Origin: Hyphomonadaceae bacterium | GTDB lineage: Bacteria; Pseudomonadota; Alphaproteobacteria; Caulobacterales; Aquidulcibacteraceae | Reading direction: 5' to 3' | DNA: 64,000 bases | NCBI GenBank assembly: GCA_023384105.1 | Contig: JAHDXR010000001.1 | Coordinates: forward strand, 310,001-374,000 | Shown here: positions 54,572 to 64,000 of the stretch, piece after piece | Layout: each line of letters begins with the position of its first letter | Position numbering within the stretch: position 1 is the stretch's first letter | Notes under the pieces: generated by a model | Database searches by the model: none | What the model saw: only the letters and a program-made list of their open reading frames with translations | What the model was told of the DNA's origin: nothing | Made by a program: the position numbers and the translations under genes

Positions 54572-56692
54572 ATGGATGCGATGGACGCCATCAAGGTCAC
54601 TTACTTCCAGGAATGCGACGAGCTGTTGCAGGAGCTGGAGCAGGGTCTGCTCGCGCTCGAAGCCGGCGAGGGCGACGGCGAGACGATCAACGCCGTGTTC
54701 CGCGCCGTGCATTCGGTGAAAGGGGGCGCCGGCGCGTTCGGATTCGATGCGCTGGTGGCGTTCGCGCACGTGTTCGAGACGGTGCTGGACGAGATGCGCT
54801 CCGGCCGGCTCGACGCCGACCTCGACATCGTCAAGCTGATGCTGCGCGCGTCCGACGTGCTTACCGACCTGCTGCAGGCCGCCAAAGGCGAAGGCTCGGT
54901 CGATCAGGCGCGCGCCGATGCGATGGCGGCCGAACTCGAAGCGCTGACGAAGGAAGACGCCGCCGCCGAAGCGCCGGCCGTCGCCGCAGGCGAGGCGCCG
55001 GCGGCGGACGAATGGGGCTTCACTCCGCTGCGCATGCAGATCGACGAGCCGTCGGCGGCGCAACAGGGCGACTGGCGGCTGGCGCTCAAGCCGACGACCG
55101 CCGCCTACGCCAAGGGCCATGACGCCGCCGTGCTGCTGCGCGAACTGGCGCGCCTCGGCCAGATCGAATCGCGCTGCGATTTCTCGGCGCTGCCGGACTT
55201 CGGCGCGCTGGCGCCCGAACAGGCCTATCTCAGCTGGGACGTGCGCGTGCCGGGCGGCGTCGACGAAACGGCGATCCGCGAGATTTTCGATTTCGTCGGC
55301 GATGATTGCCCGATCGAGCTCGCCCGCGAAGAATGGGCGATCGAAGCGCCGCCGCCGGCGATCGATCCGCCGGGCGAGACCGATATTTCGGCGCTGATCG
55401 CGCGGGTGCAGGACTCGCAGCCGCGCGAAGCGTCGCCCGCCGCCGACGACGCCGGCGCCGCCAAGGGCCAGCGCGCCGAGGGCGCCGCCAGCCCGACCAT
55501 CCGCGTCGGCCTCGATCGGGTGGACCGGCTGATCAATCTGGTCGGCGAACTCGTCATCAACCAGGCGATGCTGACCCAGCGCGTCGCCGAAAGCGGCCTT
55601 GCGCGCTCCTCCACGGTCGCCATCGGCCTCGACGAACTCGAACAGCTGACGCGCGAGATCCAGGACAGCGTGATGGCCATCCGCGCGCAGCCGGTGAAGT
55701 CGGTGTTCCAGCGCATGCCGCGCCTGGTGCGCGAGATCGCCGGTTCGACCGGCAAGCAGGTGCGCCTCGTCACCGAAGGCGAGAATACGGAAGTCGACAA
55801 GACCGTCGTCGAACGGCTGTCCGATCCGATCACGCACATGCTGCGCAACGCCATCGATCACGGGCTGGAAAGCCCGGAAGAGCGCGTCGCCGCCGGCAAG
55901 GGGCCGGAGGGCACGGTGCGCCTGGCGGCGCTGCACCGCTCCGGCCGCATCGTCATCGAGGTCTCCGACGACGGCAAGGGCATCAACCGTCCGCGCGTGC
56001 GCGAGATCGCCGTCAACAAGGGCCTGATCTCGCCGGACGCCCAGCTCAGCGACGACGAAATCGACAACCTGATCTTCCTGCCGGGCTTCTCCACCGCCAG
56101 CTCCATCTCGAACATTTCCGGCCGCGGCGTCGGCATGGACGTGGTCAAGCGCTCGATCCAGGGCCTGGGCGGGCGCATCTCGATCAGCTCCGCGCCGGGC
56201 AGGGGCTCGACCTTCACGCTCTCGCTGCCGCTGACGCTCGCCGTGCTCGACGGCATGGTGGTGAGCGCGGGCGAGCACACGCTGGTCGCGCCGCTCACGG
56301 CGATCGTCGAGACGCTGCAGCCCAAGCCGGGCGACGTGCGCGCGCTCGGCCCGCGCAGCTCGGTGCTCACCGTGCGCGGCGGCCACGTGCCGCTGATCGA
56401 TGTCGGCATGGCGCTGGGCTGGCGCGACCATCCGATTGATCCGAGCGAAGGCGTGGTGCTGCTGATCGAGAGCGAGGGCGGGGGCCGCGCGGCCATCGTC
56501 GTCGACGCGATCCAGGGCCAGCGCCAGGTCGTGATCAAGAGCCTGGAAGAGAACTATCAGCGCGTCGACGCCGTGGCCGCGGCCACCATCCTCGGCGACG
56601 GCCGCGTCGCGCTGATCCTCGACCTCGACGCGCTGGTGAACAGCCAACGCACCGAACGTTTCGATTCACCCCTCCTTGCTGAAGCGAGCTGA
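54572..56692 (+). CDS. cheA: Chemotaxis histidine kinase CheA
   Basis: AVHSVKGGAGAFGF Hpt motif; HMLRNAIDHGLESPEER; SNISGRGVGMDVVKRSI. Confidence 0.96.
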   Translation: MDAMDAIKVTYFQECDELLQELEQGLLALEAGEGDGETINAVFRAVHSVKGGAGAFGFDALVAFAHVFETVLDEMRSGRLDADLDIVKLMLRASDVLTDLLQAAKGEGSVDQARADAMAAELEALTKEDAAAEAPAVAAGEAPAADEWGFTPLRMQIDEPSAAQQGDWRLALKPTTAAYAKGHDAAVLLRELARLGQIESRCDFSALPDFGALAPEQAYLSWDVRVPGGVDETAIREIFDFVGDDCPIELAREEWAIEAPPPAIDPPGETDISALIARVQDSQPREASPAADDAGAAKGQRAEGAASPTIRVGLDRVDRLINLVGELVINQAMLTQRVAESGLARSSTVAIGLDELEQLTREIQDSVMAIRAQPVKSVFQRMPRLVREIAGSTGKQVRLVTEGENTEVDKTVVERLSDPITHMLRNAIDHGLESPEERVAAGKGPEGTVRLAALHRSGRIVIEVSDDGKGINRPRVREIAVNKGLISPDAQLSDDEIDNLIFLPGFSTASSISNISGRGVGMDVVKRSIQGLGGRISISSAPGRGSTFTLSLPLTLAVLDGMVVSAGEHTLVAPLTAIVETLQPKPGDVRALGPRSSVLTVRGGHVPLIDVGMALGWRDHPIDPSEGVVLLIESEGGGRAAIVVDAIQGQRQVVIKSLEENYQRVDAVAAATILGDGRVALILDLDALVNSQRTERFDSPLLAEAS

Positions 56693-56695
56693 CAC

Positions 56696-57157
56696 ATGGA
56701 CGCCGATCATCATACCGAAACCGTCGAGCTGATCTCGTTCCGGATCGACTCGCAGGAATTCTGTCTCGACATCATGGCGGTGCGCGAAATCCGCGGCTGG
56801 ACCGCGGCGACGCCGCTGCCGCATTCGCCGCCGTTCGTGCGCGGCGTGATCAATCTGCGCGGCGCGGTGCTGCCGATCCTCGATCTCAAGGCGCGGCTCG
56901 GGCTGGGCGACGCTGAGCCGAGCGCGCGCAGCGTCATCATCGTCGTGCAGGTCGGCAAGCGCCTTGTCGGCCTTCTGGTCGACGGCGTGTCCGAAATCCT
57001 CGCCGCCGATCCGAACACGGTGCAGGCGACGCCGAATGTCGGCTGCGACGTAGTGACCCGCTTCGTGCGCGGCATCATCACGCTGGAGGGGCGGATGATC
57101 TCCTGGATCGCGCTCGACGACATCCTGCCGCCGGAAGAGACCGCCGAAGCCGCATGA
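56696..57157 (+). CDS. cheW: Chemotaxis coupling protein CheW
   Basis: [60 protein letters not shown]. Confidence 0.95.
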   Translation: MDADHHTETVELISFRIDSQEFCLDIMAVREIRGWTAATPLPHSPPFVRGVINLRGAVLPILDLKARLGLGDAEPSARSVIIVVQVGKRLVGLLVDGVSEILAADPNTVQATPNVGCDVVTRFVRGIITLEGRMISWIALDDILPPEETAEAA

Positions 57158-58020
57158 GCGCAGCGGCGAACCTGCGACCCCGCGACGAGCGGCTGGTGGA
57201 TGGGGAGTTCGTCTTCACGGGCGAGAACTTCCGCCGCATCGCTACGCTCATGCGCAGCGAGACGGGCATCCATTTGCCGGAAGCGAAAGCGACTTTGGTC
57301 TATTCGCGCCTGGCCAAGCGGCTGCGCCAGCTCGGGCTGCCCAATTTCGATGCCTATTGCGAACTGATCGCCTCCGACCGGGGCGAAGCCGAGCGTAACG
57401 CCATGGTCGCGGCGCTGACCACCAACGTCACCCGTTTCTTCCGCGAGCCGCACCACTTCGAGCATCTGCGCGACCGCGTGCTGCCGGCGCTGGCGGAGGC
57501 GGCGCGGCGCGGCGCGCGGGTGCGGATGTGGTCGTCGGCGTGCTCCAGCGGCGAAGAGCCGTACTCGATGGCGCTGACGCTGCTCGCGCTGATGCCGGAG
57601 GCGGCCAGGTTCGACGTGCGCATCCTGGCCACCGACATCGACCCCAACGTCGTCGCCACGGCCAAGGCCGGCGCCTACAGCGACCACGCGGTCGAGCCGA
57701 TTCCGGCGCCGCTGCGCGAACGCTGGATGACGCGCGTCGACGGCAAGTGGCGCGCGGGCGAGGAGATGCGCGCGCTGGTGCGCTTCAACACGCTCAACCT
57801 GATCGGCGCCTGGCCGATGAAGGGGCGCTTCGACGTCATCTTCTGCCGCAATGTCGTGATCTATTTCGAACAGGAGACGCAGGACCTGATCTGGCAGCGT
57901 TTCCAGAGCGTGCTGGCGCCCAACGGGCGGCTCTATGTCGGCCACTCCGAGCGGGTGGATTCGCCCGCCTACGCCAGCGACGGCCTCACCATCTATCGCC
58001 TGCGCGGAGGCGCCGCATGA
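57154..58020 (+). CDS. cheR: Chemotaxis protein methyltransferase CheR
   Basis: [44 protein letters not shown]. Confidence 0.95.
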   Translation: MSAAANLRPRDERLVDGEFVFTGENFRRIATLMRSETGIHLPEAKATLVYSRLAKRLRQLGLPNFDAYCELIASDRGEAERNAMVAALTTNVTRFFREPHHFEHLRDRVLPALAEAARRGARVRMWSSACSSGEEPYSMALTLLALMPEAARFDVRILATDIDPNVVATAKAGAYSDHAVEPIPAPLRERWMTRVDGKWRAGEEMRALVRFNTLNLIGAWPMKGRFDVIFCRNVVIYFEQETQDLIWQRFQSVLAPNGRLYVGHSERVDSPAYASDGLTIYRLRGGAA

Positions 58021-59024
58021 GCGTGCGCGTTCTCATCGTCGACGATTCCGCCACCATCCGCAGCCTGATCCGGGCGGAGCTTTCGCGCGATCCGGAGATC
58101 GAGATCGTGGGCATGGCCGGCGATCCGCTCGAAGCGCGCGAGGCGATCAAGGCGCTCAATCCCGACGTCATAACGCTCGATGTCGAGATGCCGAAAATGA
58201 CCGGCCTCGAGTTTCTCGAGAAGATCATGCGGCTCAGGCCCATGCCGGTCGTGATGGTGTCGACGCTGACGCAAGCGGGCGCCGCGATCACGGTCGAGGC
58301 GCTCGAAATGGGCGCCGTCGATTGCGTCGGCAAGCCGGACTTCGAGGGGCTGGCGGAGAAGGTGAAGGCGGCCTCGCGCGCCCAGGTGCGCGCGCTCGGC
58401 GACCGCCCGCCGCCGCCGCGCGCGGACACCGCGCCGTTCCGTCCGTCCAACAAGGTGCTGGCGATCGGCGCCTCGACCGGCGGCGTCGAAGCATTGATCG
58501 CCATGCTCTCGGTGTTTCCGGAGAACTGCCCGCCCACGCTCATCACCCAGCACATGCCGGCGACGTTCACGCCGAGCTTCGCCGCTCGGCTCGACCGCGT
58601 GTGCAAGCCGCATGTGGAAGAGGCCAGCGCCGGCGCGCCGCTGAAGCTCGGCTGCATCTATCTCGCCCCCGGCGGCGTGGCGCATCTGACCGTTTCCAAC
58701 GGCGTCTGCCGCCTCGAAAACACCGACCCCGTCAATGGCCACCGCCCGTCTGTCGACGTGATGTTCCATTCGATGGCGCGCGAGTTCGGCCGCCGTGGCG
58801 TCGGCGTGATCCTCACCGGCATGGGCCGCGACGGCGCCGCCGGCCTCAAGAGCATGCGTGACGCCGGCGCCCACACGCTGGGCCAGGATGAAGCCAGCTG
58901 CGTCGTCTACGGCATGCCGCGCGTGGCGTTCGAGATCGGCGGCGTCGAACGGCAGGTGAGCCTGGGCGGCATCGGCAGCGCCGCGCTGGATTTGTGTTCA
59001 TCAGAAAAGAGGGGAGCCGCCTGA
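58017..59024 (+). CDS. cheB: Protein-glutamate methylesterase/glutaminase CheB
   Basis: [105 protein letters not shown]. Confidence 0.96.
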   Translation: MSVRVLIVDDSATIRSLIRAELSRDPEIEIVGMAGDPLEAREAIKALNPDVITLDVEMPKMTGLEFLEKIMRLRPMPVVMVSTLTQAGAAITVEALEMGAVDCVGKPDFEGLAEKVKAASRAQVRALGDRPPPPRADTAPFRPSNKVLAIGASTGGVEALIAMLSVFPENCPPTLITQHMPATFTPSFAARLDRVCKPHVEEASAGAPLKLGCIYLAPGGVAHLTVSNGVCRLENTDPVNGHRPSVDVMFHSMAREFGRRGVGVILTGMGRDGAAGLKSMRDAGAHTLGQDEASCVVYGMPRVAFEIGGVERQVSLGGIGSAALDLCSSEKRGAA

Positions 59025-59413
59025 TGCCCGCCGCTTCCACGATCAAGGTGCTGATCGTCGACGACCAGCTCACCATGCGTGCGCTGATCCGCTCGGCGCT
59101 GCAGGAGATCGGGTTCAAGGACATCACCGACGCCGGCGATGGCGAGGAGGGGCTGAAGGCCCTCATCACCCAGCCCGCGCACCTGGTGATTTCCGATTTC
59201 AACATGCCCAAGCTCGACGGGCTCGGCCTGCTGCGCGCGATCCGCGCGCACGAGCCGATCCGCAAGACCGCCTTCATCATGCTCACCGGCCGCGCCGACA
59301 AGGAACTGGTGCAGGCGGCGATGCAGTTCGGCGTCAACAACTACGTCACCAAGCCGTTCTCGCCCGCGACGCTGCGCGGCAAGATCGAAGACGTGTTCGG
59401 CCCGCTCACGTGA
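59024..59413 (+). CDS. cheY: CheY-type response regulator
   Basis: IKVLIVDDQLTMRALIRSALQEIGFKDI..LVISDFNMPKLDGLGLL..YVTKPF. Confidence 0.93.
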   Translation: MPAASTIKVLIVDDQLTMRALIRSALQEIGFKDITDAGDGEEGLKALITQPAHLVISDFNMPKLDGLGLLRAIRAHEPIRKTAFIMLTGRADKELVQAAMQFGVNNYVTKPFSPATLRGKIEDVFGPLT

Positions 59414-59970
59414 CCGCGGCCGCATCCCCCGCGCCGATGCAGCGCCCCGAACGCATGCTTCATGTGGTTCAGGGCGAATACGCGATCACGGCCGAGCCGG
59501 ATGCGGTCCTGACCACGATCCTGGGCTCGTGCGTGGCCACTTGCCTTTACGATCCGATCGCCCGCGTCGGCGGCATGAACCACTTCCTGCTGCCGGGCGA
59601 CACCGGCGCCGCGAGCGAAGGGATGAAGTACGGCGTCAACGCCATGGAACTGCTGATCAACGGCCTCCTGCAGCGCGGCGCGATGCGCGGCCGGCTCGAG
59701 GCCAAGCTGTTCGGCGGCGCGGCGGTGATGAGCAATCTCTCCGACATCGGCTCGCAGAACGCCGCCTTCGCCAGGCGCTTCCTGCAGACCGAAGGCATAC
59801 AGGTCGTGGGCGCCAGCCTCGGCGGCGACCGCGCCCGGCGCGTGCGCTACTGGCCGACAACGGGGCGCGCCACGCAGCTTTGGATCGACCGCAACGACGT
59901 CTTCACCGCCGAGCGCCGCGCCAGGCCCGCCGCGCCGCCGCCCCAGGCGGGCGACGTCGAACTGTTCTGA
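59410..59970 (+). CDS. cheD: Chemoreceptor glutamine deamidase CheD
   Basis: TILGSCVATCLYDPIARVGGMNHFLLPG, EAKLFGGAAVM, IGSQNAAFARRFL. Confidence 0.95.
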   Translation: MTAAASPAPMQRPERMLHVVQGEYAITAEPDAVLTTILGSCVATCLYDPIARVGGMNHFLLPGDTGAASEGMKYGVNAMELLINGLLQRGAMRGRLEAKLFGGAAVMSNLSDIGSQNAAFARRFLQTEGIQVVGASLGGDRARRVRYWPTTGRATQLWIDRNDVFTAERRARPAAPPPQAGDVELF

Positions 59971-59980
59971 GGACCGCCCG

Positions 59981-60358
59981 ATGAGCCCTGCCGCCAAGAG
60001 TGCGCACATTCCCGCGCCGCAGCTGATGACGACGCTTGCGGGCGAACTCGAACGCATGCGCGAGATCGGCACGCGCATCGAGATCTCGCTCTGCCAGCTC
60101 GCCAGCAGCGCCGCCGATCAGGGCGAATGGCTGGACGACGTGCAGCAGCTCGACCTGTTGCTGCAGCAGCTGGCGGCGCTGCGCGACTTCGTCGGCGCGG
60201 CCGCCTGCGCCGAAGGCGCCGCGCAGGCCTCGTTCGCCATGGGCGAAGCGCTCGACCAGGTGCTGCTGCACGATCTGCGCGCGCGCCTCAGCGGCGAGCA
60301 GGCCGAAGCGCAGGAGAGCGGCGACCTGATGCTGTTCGACGGGGACGGCGCCTCATGA
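59981..60358 (+). CDS. Uncharacterised protein in chemotaxis operon (helical)
   Basis: 125 aa, MSPAAKSAHIPAPQLMTTLAGELERMREIGTRIEISLCQL...; co-oriented within a tightly packed operon. Confidence 0.75.
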   Translation: MSPAAKSAHIPAPQLMTTLAGELERMREIGTRIEISLCQLASSAADQGEWLDDVQQLDLLLQQLAALRDFVGAAACAEGAAQASFAMGEALDQVLLHDLRARLSGEQAEAQESGDLMLFDGDGAS

Positions 60359-60951
60359 CCCACCCGGTTCAGCAGAAGATCAACCTCTCGCTCGCCAGCG
60401 TCCTGGTGATCGACAACAGCCAGCACGTGCTGGACATCCTCACTCAGGTGATGAAGGGGATGGGCGCGCAGGACATACACCGCTGCACGACCGTCGCCGA
60501 CGCCAGCCAGTTTCTGGCGCAAACGCCGGCCGATCTGATCGTGATCGACCCCACGCTGAAGGACGAGGACGGATACGAGTTCATCCGCAGCGTCCGCCGC
60601 TCGTCGTCTTCGACGCAGCGCGTTGCGCCGATCATCTCGATGTCGGGCTATTCGACGGCGGCCACGGTGGCGCGGGCGCGCGATTGCGGCGCCAACTTCT
60701 TCGTCGCCAAGCCGATCACGCCGAAGGTGCTGATCGACCGCCTGATCTTCATCGGCCGCGACAATCGCCAGTTCATCGAGGTCGAGGGCGGCTATTGCGG
60801 CCCCGACCGCCGTTTCAAGTTCGAGGGGCCGCCGCCGGGCTCGCTCGGCCGCCGCGCCGAAGACAAGGCGCCGGTCGGCGACGCCTCCGCGCCCAACATG
60901 TCCCAGGACGAAGTCGACTTCATGATCAAGCCGCAGCGGGTTCAGCTATGA
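60355..60951 (+). CDS. Response regulator with C-terminal extension
   Basis: SVLVIDNSQHVLDILTQVMKGMGAQDI..LIVIDPTLKDEDGYEFI..FFVAKPI; about 70-aa tail. Confidence 0.88.
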   Translation: MTHPVQQKINLSLASVLVIDNSQHVLDILTQVMKGMGAQDIHRCTTVADASQFLAQTPADLIVIDPTLKDEDGYEFIRSVRRSSSSTQRVAPIISMSGYSTAATVARARDCGANFFVAKPITPKVLIDRLIFIGRDNRQFIEVEGGYCGPDRRFKFEGPPPGSLGRRAEDKAPVGDASAPNMSQDEVDFMIKPQRVQL

Positions 60952-61412
60952 GCCGCATTCGCAAATATCGTCCCGACGTGCGGCTGCGGAGCCTGCTCAA
61001 CCGGCCCGGCGGCGTCTCGATCGAACAGGCGCTGAGCGAGGCCGCGCGCGGCATCGAGACGCTGCGCGCGCAATGCGTCGGCGCGGTCGACGCCAAGATC
61101 GAGGAAATCGCCGCCGCCGCGATCGACGATACGTACTGCGTCCCCGCCGTCTACGCCCTGGCCGACGAGATTTTCGTGCTGGCGGGCACGTTCGGCCTCA
61201 GCGACGTCAGCCGCGCCGCCTACAGCCTGTGTGCGCTGCTGTCGTCGGACGAGGGCGCGCGCAAGGCCGCCGCCGTGCACGTGCACGTCGACGCGCTGCG
61301 CGCCTTGCGCAACCCCGTCGTCGCCAGCGACAGCCTCGCCGCCGCCAAGGTGCTGGACGGGCTCGCCAACGTCACCAAGCGCTACGCTAAGGACGCAGCG
61401 CCAGGGCGCTGA
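60948..61412 (+). CDS. Uncharacterised helical protein in chemotaxis operon
   Basis: MSRIRKYRPDVRLRSLLNRPGGVSIEQALSEAARGIETLRAQCVGAVDAKIEEI...; 4-bp overlap with preceding gene. Confidence 0.75.
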   Translation: MSRIRKYRPDVRLRSLLNRPGGVSIEQALSEAARGIETLRAQCVGAVDAKIEEIAAAAIDDTYCVPAVYALADEIFVLAGTFGLSDVSRAAYSLCALLSSDEGARKAAAVHVHVDALRALRNPVVASDSLAAAKVLDGLANVTKRYAKDAAPGR

Positions 61413-61465
61413 GCCGCGCGCTCCCGCTTAAGTGCGTCGCGCCGTTAGGTAGCGCACACACAGCT

Positions 61466-61592
61466 TTCCCCGCTTCCCGGCCGGAGCACAGCGAAGAGCC
61501 GGGACCCAGGAGCAAACGCACCCGCGCTTCATCCCCTGGACCCCGGCTCGTACCCCGGCTTTCGCCGGGGCTGCGTCCGAGGAGCGTGATCC
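61466..61592. repeat. Compound dispersed repeat, inverted copy of 9455-9562
   Basis: cgcttcccggccggagcacagcgaagagccgggacccagg...tggaccccggctcgtaccccggctttcgccggggctgcgtcc. Confidence 0.75.
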
Positions 61593-61758
61593 ACCGCGTC
61601 CTCCCCGGCCAGGGGGAGCACGGGCGGCTGTGCGAGTGGCCGTACGGCGAGAAGCGGAAACGAGCGGCGACGCCGGGCGCGCGATATCGCGCTTTTCGCG
61701 CAAGCCGTCGCGTCCGTCGCGAACGGCTGCTCGCAGCGGTGATGGCGAGCAAGGACTT

Positions 61759-62103
61759 TCAGTCCAGCGGGGGCACCTCTTGGTTGGACTCGGAGCGATC
61801 GCGGTAAAGCGCCGCCCGCACGAGGAGGATGAAGGTGACGGGCGTGGTCAGCAGCACGAAGAGCAGGAGCAGGAGTTCGCGCCCGACCGGCCGCGACTGC
61901 AACACCGAGAAGCAGAGCATTGATCCGGACAGGATCAGCGCCGCGCCGAGGGTGGTTCCGAGCGTCGGGGCGTGAACGCGCTGGTAGAAGGACCGCAGCG
62001 TTGCGAGGCCGACCGCGCCGATCAGGGTGAACGCGGCGCCCCCGACGATGAGAATGCTGGTGAGCAAAGCGGCCCACAGCGGCAGATCGGGCGCCTCGAT
62101 CAT
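61759..62103 (-). CDS. mnhG: Mrp/Mnh Na+/H+ antiporter subunit G
   Basis: LTSILIVGGAAFTLIGAVGLATLRSFYQRVHAPTLGTTLGAALIL. Confidence 0.92.
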   Translation of the reverse strand: MIEAPDLPLWAALLTSILIVGGAAFTLIGAVGLATLRSFYQRVHAPTLGTTLGAALILSGSMLCFSVLQSRPVGRELLLLLFVLLTTPVTFILLVRAALYRDRSESNQEVPPLD

Positions 62104-62381
62104 TCGATCACTTCACCGCGCATCAGAAACTTCGCCATGGCGACAGTGGAGGCGAACCCCAGCAAGGCGATGACAAGGGCGGCCTCGAAATAGAGCATGC
62201 TTCCGGTCCGTACGCCGAACGTCACGATCATCAGCATCGCGGTCACGTAGAGCGTGTCGAGCCCGAGGACGCGATCCTGCGCGCGCGGGCCCCGGGCAAT
62301 GCGCCACACCGCCATCGTCATCGCCATCGCCAGCATGATTTGCGCGGCAAAGAGGGCTCCGCCAAGAATGAGGACGTTCAC
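62100..62381 (-). CDS. mnhF: Mrp/Mnh antiporter subunit F (GTG start inferred)
   Basis: MTMAVWRIARGPRAQDRVLGLDTLYVTAMLMIVTFGVRTGSMLYFEAALVIALLGFASTVAMAKFLMRG. Confidence 0.9.
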   Translation of the reverse strand: MNVLILGGALFAAQIMLAMAMTMAVWRIARGPRAQDRVLGLDTLYVTAMLMIVTFGVRTGSMLYFEAALVIALLGFASTVAMAKFLMRGEVIE

Positions 62382-62866
62382 TGGAATATCTCCCTCAACA
62401 GCGGTTCGTACCGGCGCTTTACCAAATCTATCCAATCCGCCTCGTCCACAAAATCGAACACGTGCAGGAGTAGGCGGTTCGTCGCCGCGTCGTGCTGCGC
62501 CCAGAGCGTGCCGGGCGTGCTTGTGATGATCACCGCCAGCAGCGCCAAACCGTATCGATTGGTAAGTTCGAGAGGTATGGCGACGAAGCCTGACGTGTGC
62601 GCGTGTCTGGCGCCGCCGAGTATGATCGCGGCGACCGCGAAGTTTGAGCGCACGATGTCGTAGATGACGATGCCTGCGAGTTTGAACAGGGCCACGGCGC
62701 TTCCGATGCGCAATTTCGGGGCTTCAAGCGGGACAAGGCTCCAAGGCGCAACGATCCCGATCAGGACGGCGCCGAGCAAGGTCATCGGGGCCAGCGAATT
62801 ATGCAGCAGCACCCAGAAGGCCGCGAGAGCGAGCGAAAGCCCGGGGTAGGGGAAGAGGCGGCTCAT
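62378..62866 (-). CDS. mnhE: Mrp/Mnh antiporter subunit E
   Basis: LALAAFWVLLHNSLAPMTLLGAVLIGIVAPWSL; AVIITSTPGTLWAQHDAATNRLLLHVFDFVDEADWIDLVKRRYEPLLREIF. Confidence 0.92.
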   Translation of the reverse strand: MSRLFPYPGLSLALAAFWVLLHNSLAPMTLLGAVLIGIVAPWSLVPLEAPKLRIGSAVALFKLAGIVIYDIVRSNFAVAAIILGGARHAHTSGFVAIPLELTNRYGLALLAVIITSTPGTLWAQHDAATNRLLLHVFDFVDEADWIDLVKRRYEPLLREIFQ

Positions 62867-64000
62867 CGGGACGTCTCGTTCGCCGGCGCTGGCGGGACAT
62901 CGCCGCCGAGCACTGCGCCGATATAGTCCTGCGGACGGGAGAGCCAGGCGACCGTGTCATCCGTGAAGCGGAAGACGGCCGCGCCGTTGACGGTCATGAT
63001 GACGCACGCGGCCAGAAGCCCGGCGATGGCGACGAACTCCACGCCGCGCACGCGCGGCGTCACGCTTTCCTTGGACGCCCAGATCGACTCGATCCCGATG
63101 CGCAGCAATGCGACGACGGCCGTGAAGCTCGAGAGCGTCAGCAAAGCGATGAGCACCCAATCCGCCGCCGTCGCCTGTTCGGACAGGCCGGCCATCATGG
63201 CGAATTTGCCGACGAAGCCGGACAGCGGCGGCAGGCCCGCCAGCAGAAGAGCGCAGAGAATAAAGCCGCCGCTGATGAGCGCTATGGCGGCGGGGATAAC
63301 GACGCCCACCTCGTCACTGGGCGAACCGTCCTCGTAGGGGTCGCGATATTCGTCCTCGAAGACAGGGGGCGGCGAGGCCGGCGCCGTTGTGCCGCGCGCG
63401 CGGTTCAGGAGCTCGACCAGCAGGAAAAAGGCGGCGACGGCGAAGGTCGAGCTGATCATGTAATAGAGCGCGCCGGACAAGGCCCGACCGCCGCCGGCGC
63501 CGACGACGGCAAGGACCGCACCGGAAGAGATCAGAATGGAAAAGCCTGCGATGCGGGAGAACGTGCGCGCCGCCAGCATGCCGGCCGCGCTCATCGCGAT
63601 GGTGAGCGCCCCGCCGAACAAGAGCAGCGGACTGGCGAATCCCGCGGCGTCCCCGGTCTCCGGGCCGAAGAAGAGGAATGTGACGCGCAGCACCGCATAA
63701 ACGCCGACCTTGGTCATGATCGCGAACATCGCCGCCGCCGGCGCGCTTGACGCCGAGTATGTCGGCGGCAGCCAGAAACCGAGCGGCCAGATCCCGGCCT
63801 TGATCAAGAACGCGACGCCGAGCACCGCGCAGCCGATTTCGAACAATGTTCGCTGCGCGCCAGAGAGTTCGGGCAGCCGTCCGGCGAGGTCCGCCATGTT
63901 GAGCGTTCCGGCGACGCCGTAGATCGCGCTGACGCCGAGAAGGAACAACGACGAGGCGCCAAGATTGACCGCAATATAGTGAAGCCCCGCTTTGACCCGT
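62863..64000 (-). CDS. mnhD: Mrp/Mnh antiporter subunit D (5' end beyond window)
   Basis: KAGIWPLGFWLPPTYSASSAPAAAMFAIMTKVGVYAVLRV; frame open to window edge (RVKAGLHYIAVNLGASSLFLLG). Confidence 0.92.
   Translation of the reverse strand, partial: RVKAGLHYIAVNLGASSLFLLGVSAIYGVAGTLNMADLAGRLPELSGAQRTLFEIGCAVLGVAFLIKAGIWPLGFWLPPTYSASSAPAAAMFAIMTKVGVYAVLRVTFLFFGPETGDAAGFASPLLLFGGALTIAMSAAGMLAARTFSRIAGFSILISSGAVLAVVGAGGGRALSGALYYMISSTFAVAAFFLLVELLNRARGTTAPASPPPVFEDEYRDPYEDGSPSDEVGVVIPAAIALISGGFILCALLLAGLPPLSGFVGKFAMMAGLSEQATAADWVLIALLTLSSFTAVVALLRIGIESIWASKESVTPRVRGVEFVAIAGLLAACVIMTVNGAAVFRFTDDTVAWLSRPQDYIGAVLGGDVPPAPANETSR

Noticed and set aside
53834-56647. 937-aa minus-strand ORF
   Set aside because: Antisense to cheY/cheA region; no recognisable motifs.
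61759-64000. Mrp antiporter operon as an unusual finding
   Set aside because: Standard G-F-E-D order with usual overlaps; only truncated by the window edge.

Overview
This is a high-GC bacterial chromosomal window, most consistent with an alphaproteobacterium (Caulobacterales/Hyphomonadaceae-like; placement is inference from gene content and an alphaproteobacterial-type LexA box). It starts inside rpoB and ends inside an Mrp antiporter operon. Core genes: rpoB(3')-rpoC, trxB, greA, carB, carA, rpoD, dnaG, glpX, ubiT/ubiU/ubiV. Accessory or specialised content: an ars-like operon (arsR, ATP-grasp-like gene, arsC, aquaporin), an IS1595/ISXO2-type transposase in a small accessory patch, a four-helix-bundle gene bounded by inverted heptamer arrays, two toxin-antitoxin pairs, a TIR-TM-TonB fusion, a Tad-type vWA protein with duplicated inserted domains, and a 12-gene chemotaxis operon led by a globin-coupled receptor. 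The items most worth a second look are: (1) a 49-bp palindromic repeat inserted in frame in carB, with relatives between other genes; (2) a second, synonymously recoded copy of the RpoD C-terminal tail directly after the rpoD stop codon; (3) the four-helix-bundle cassette; (4) the ATP-grasp gene in the ars operon; (5) the TIR-TM-TonB fusion; (6) two uncharacterised proteins in the chemotaxis operon. No CRISPR array, rRNA or tRNA was recognised. All assignments come from reading sequence and translations by eye; no database search was run.
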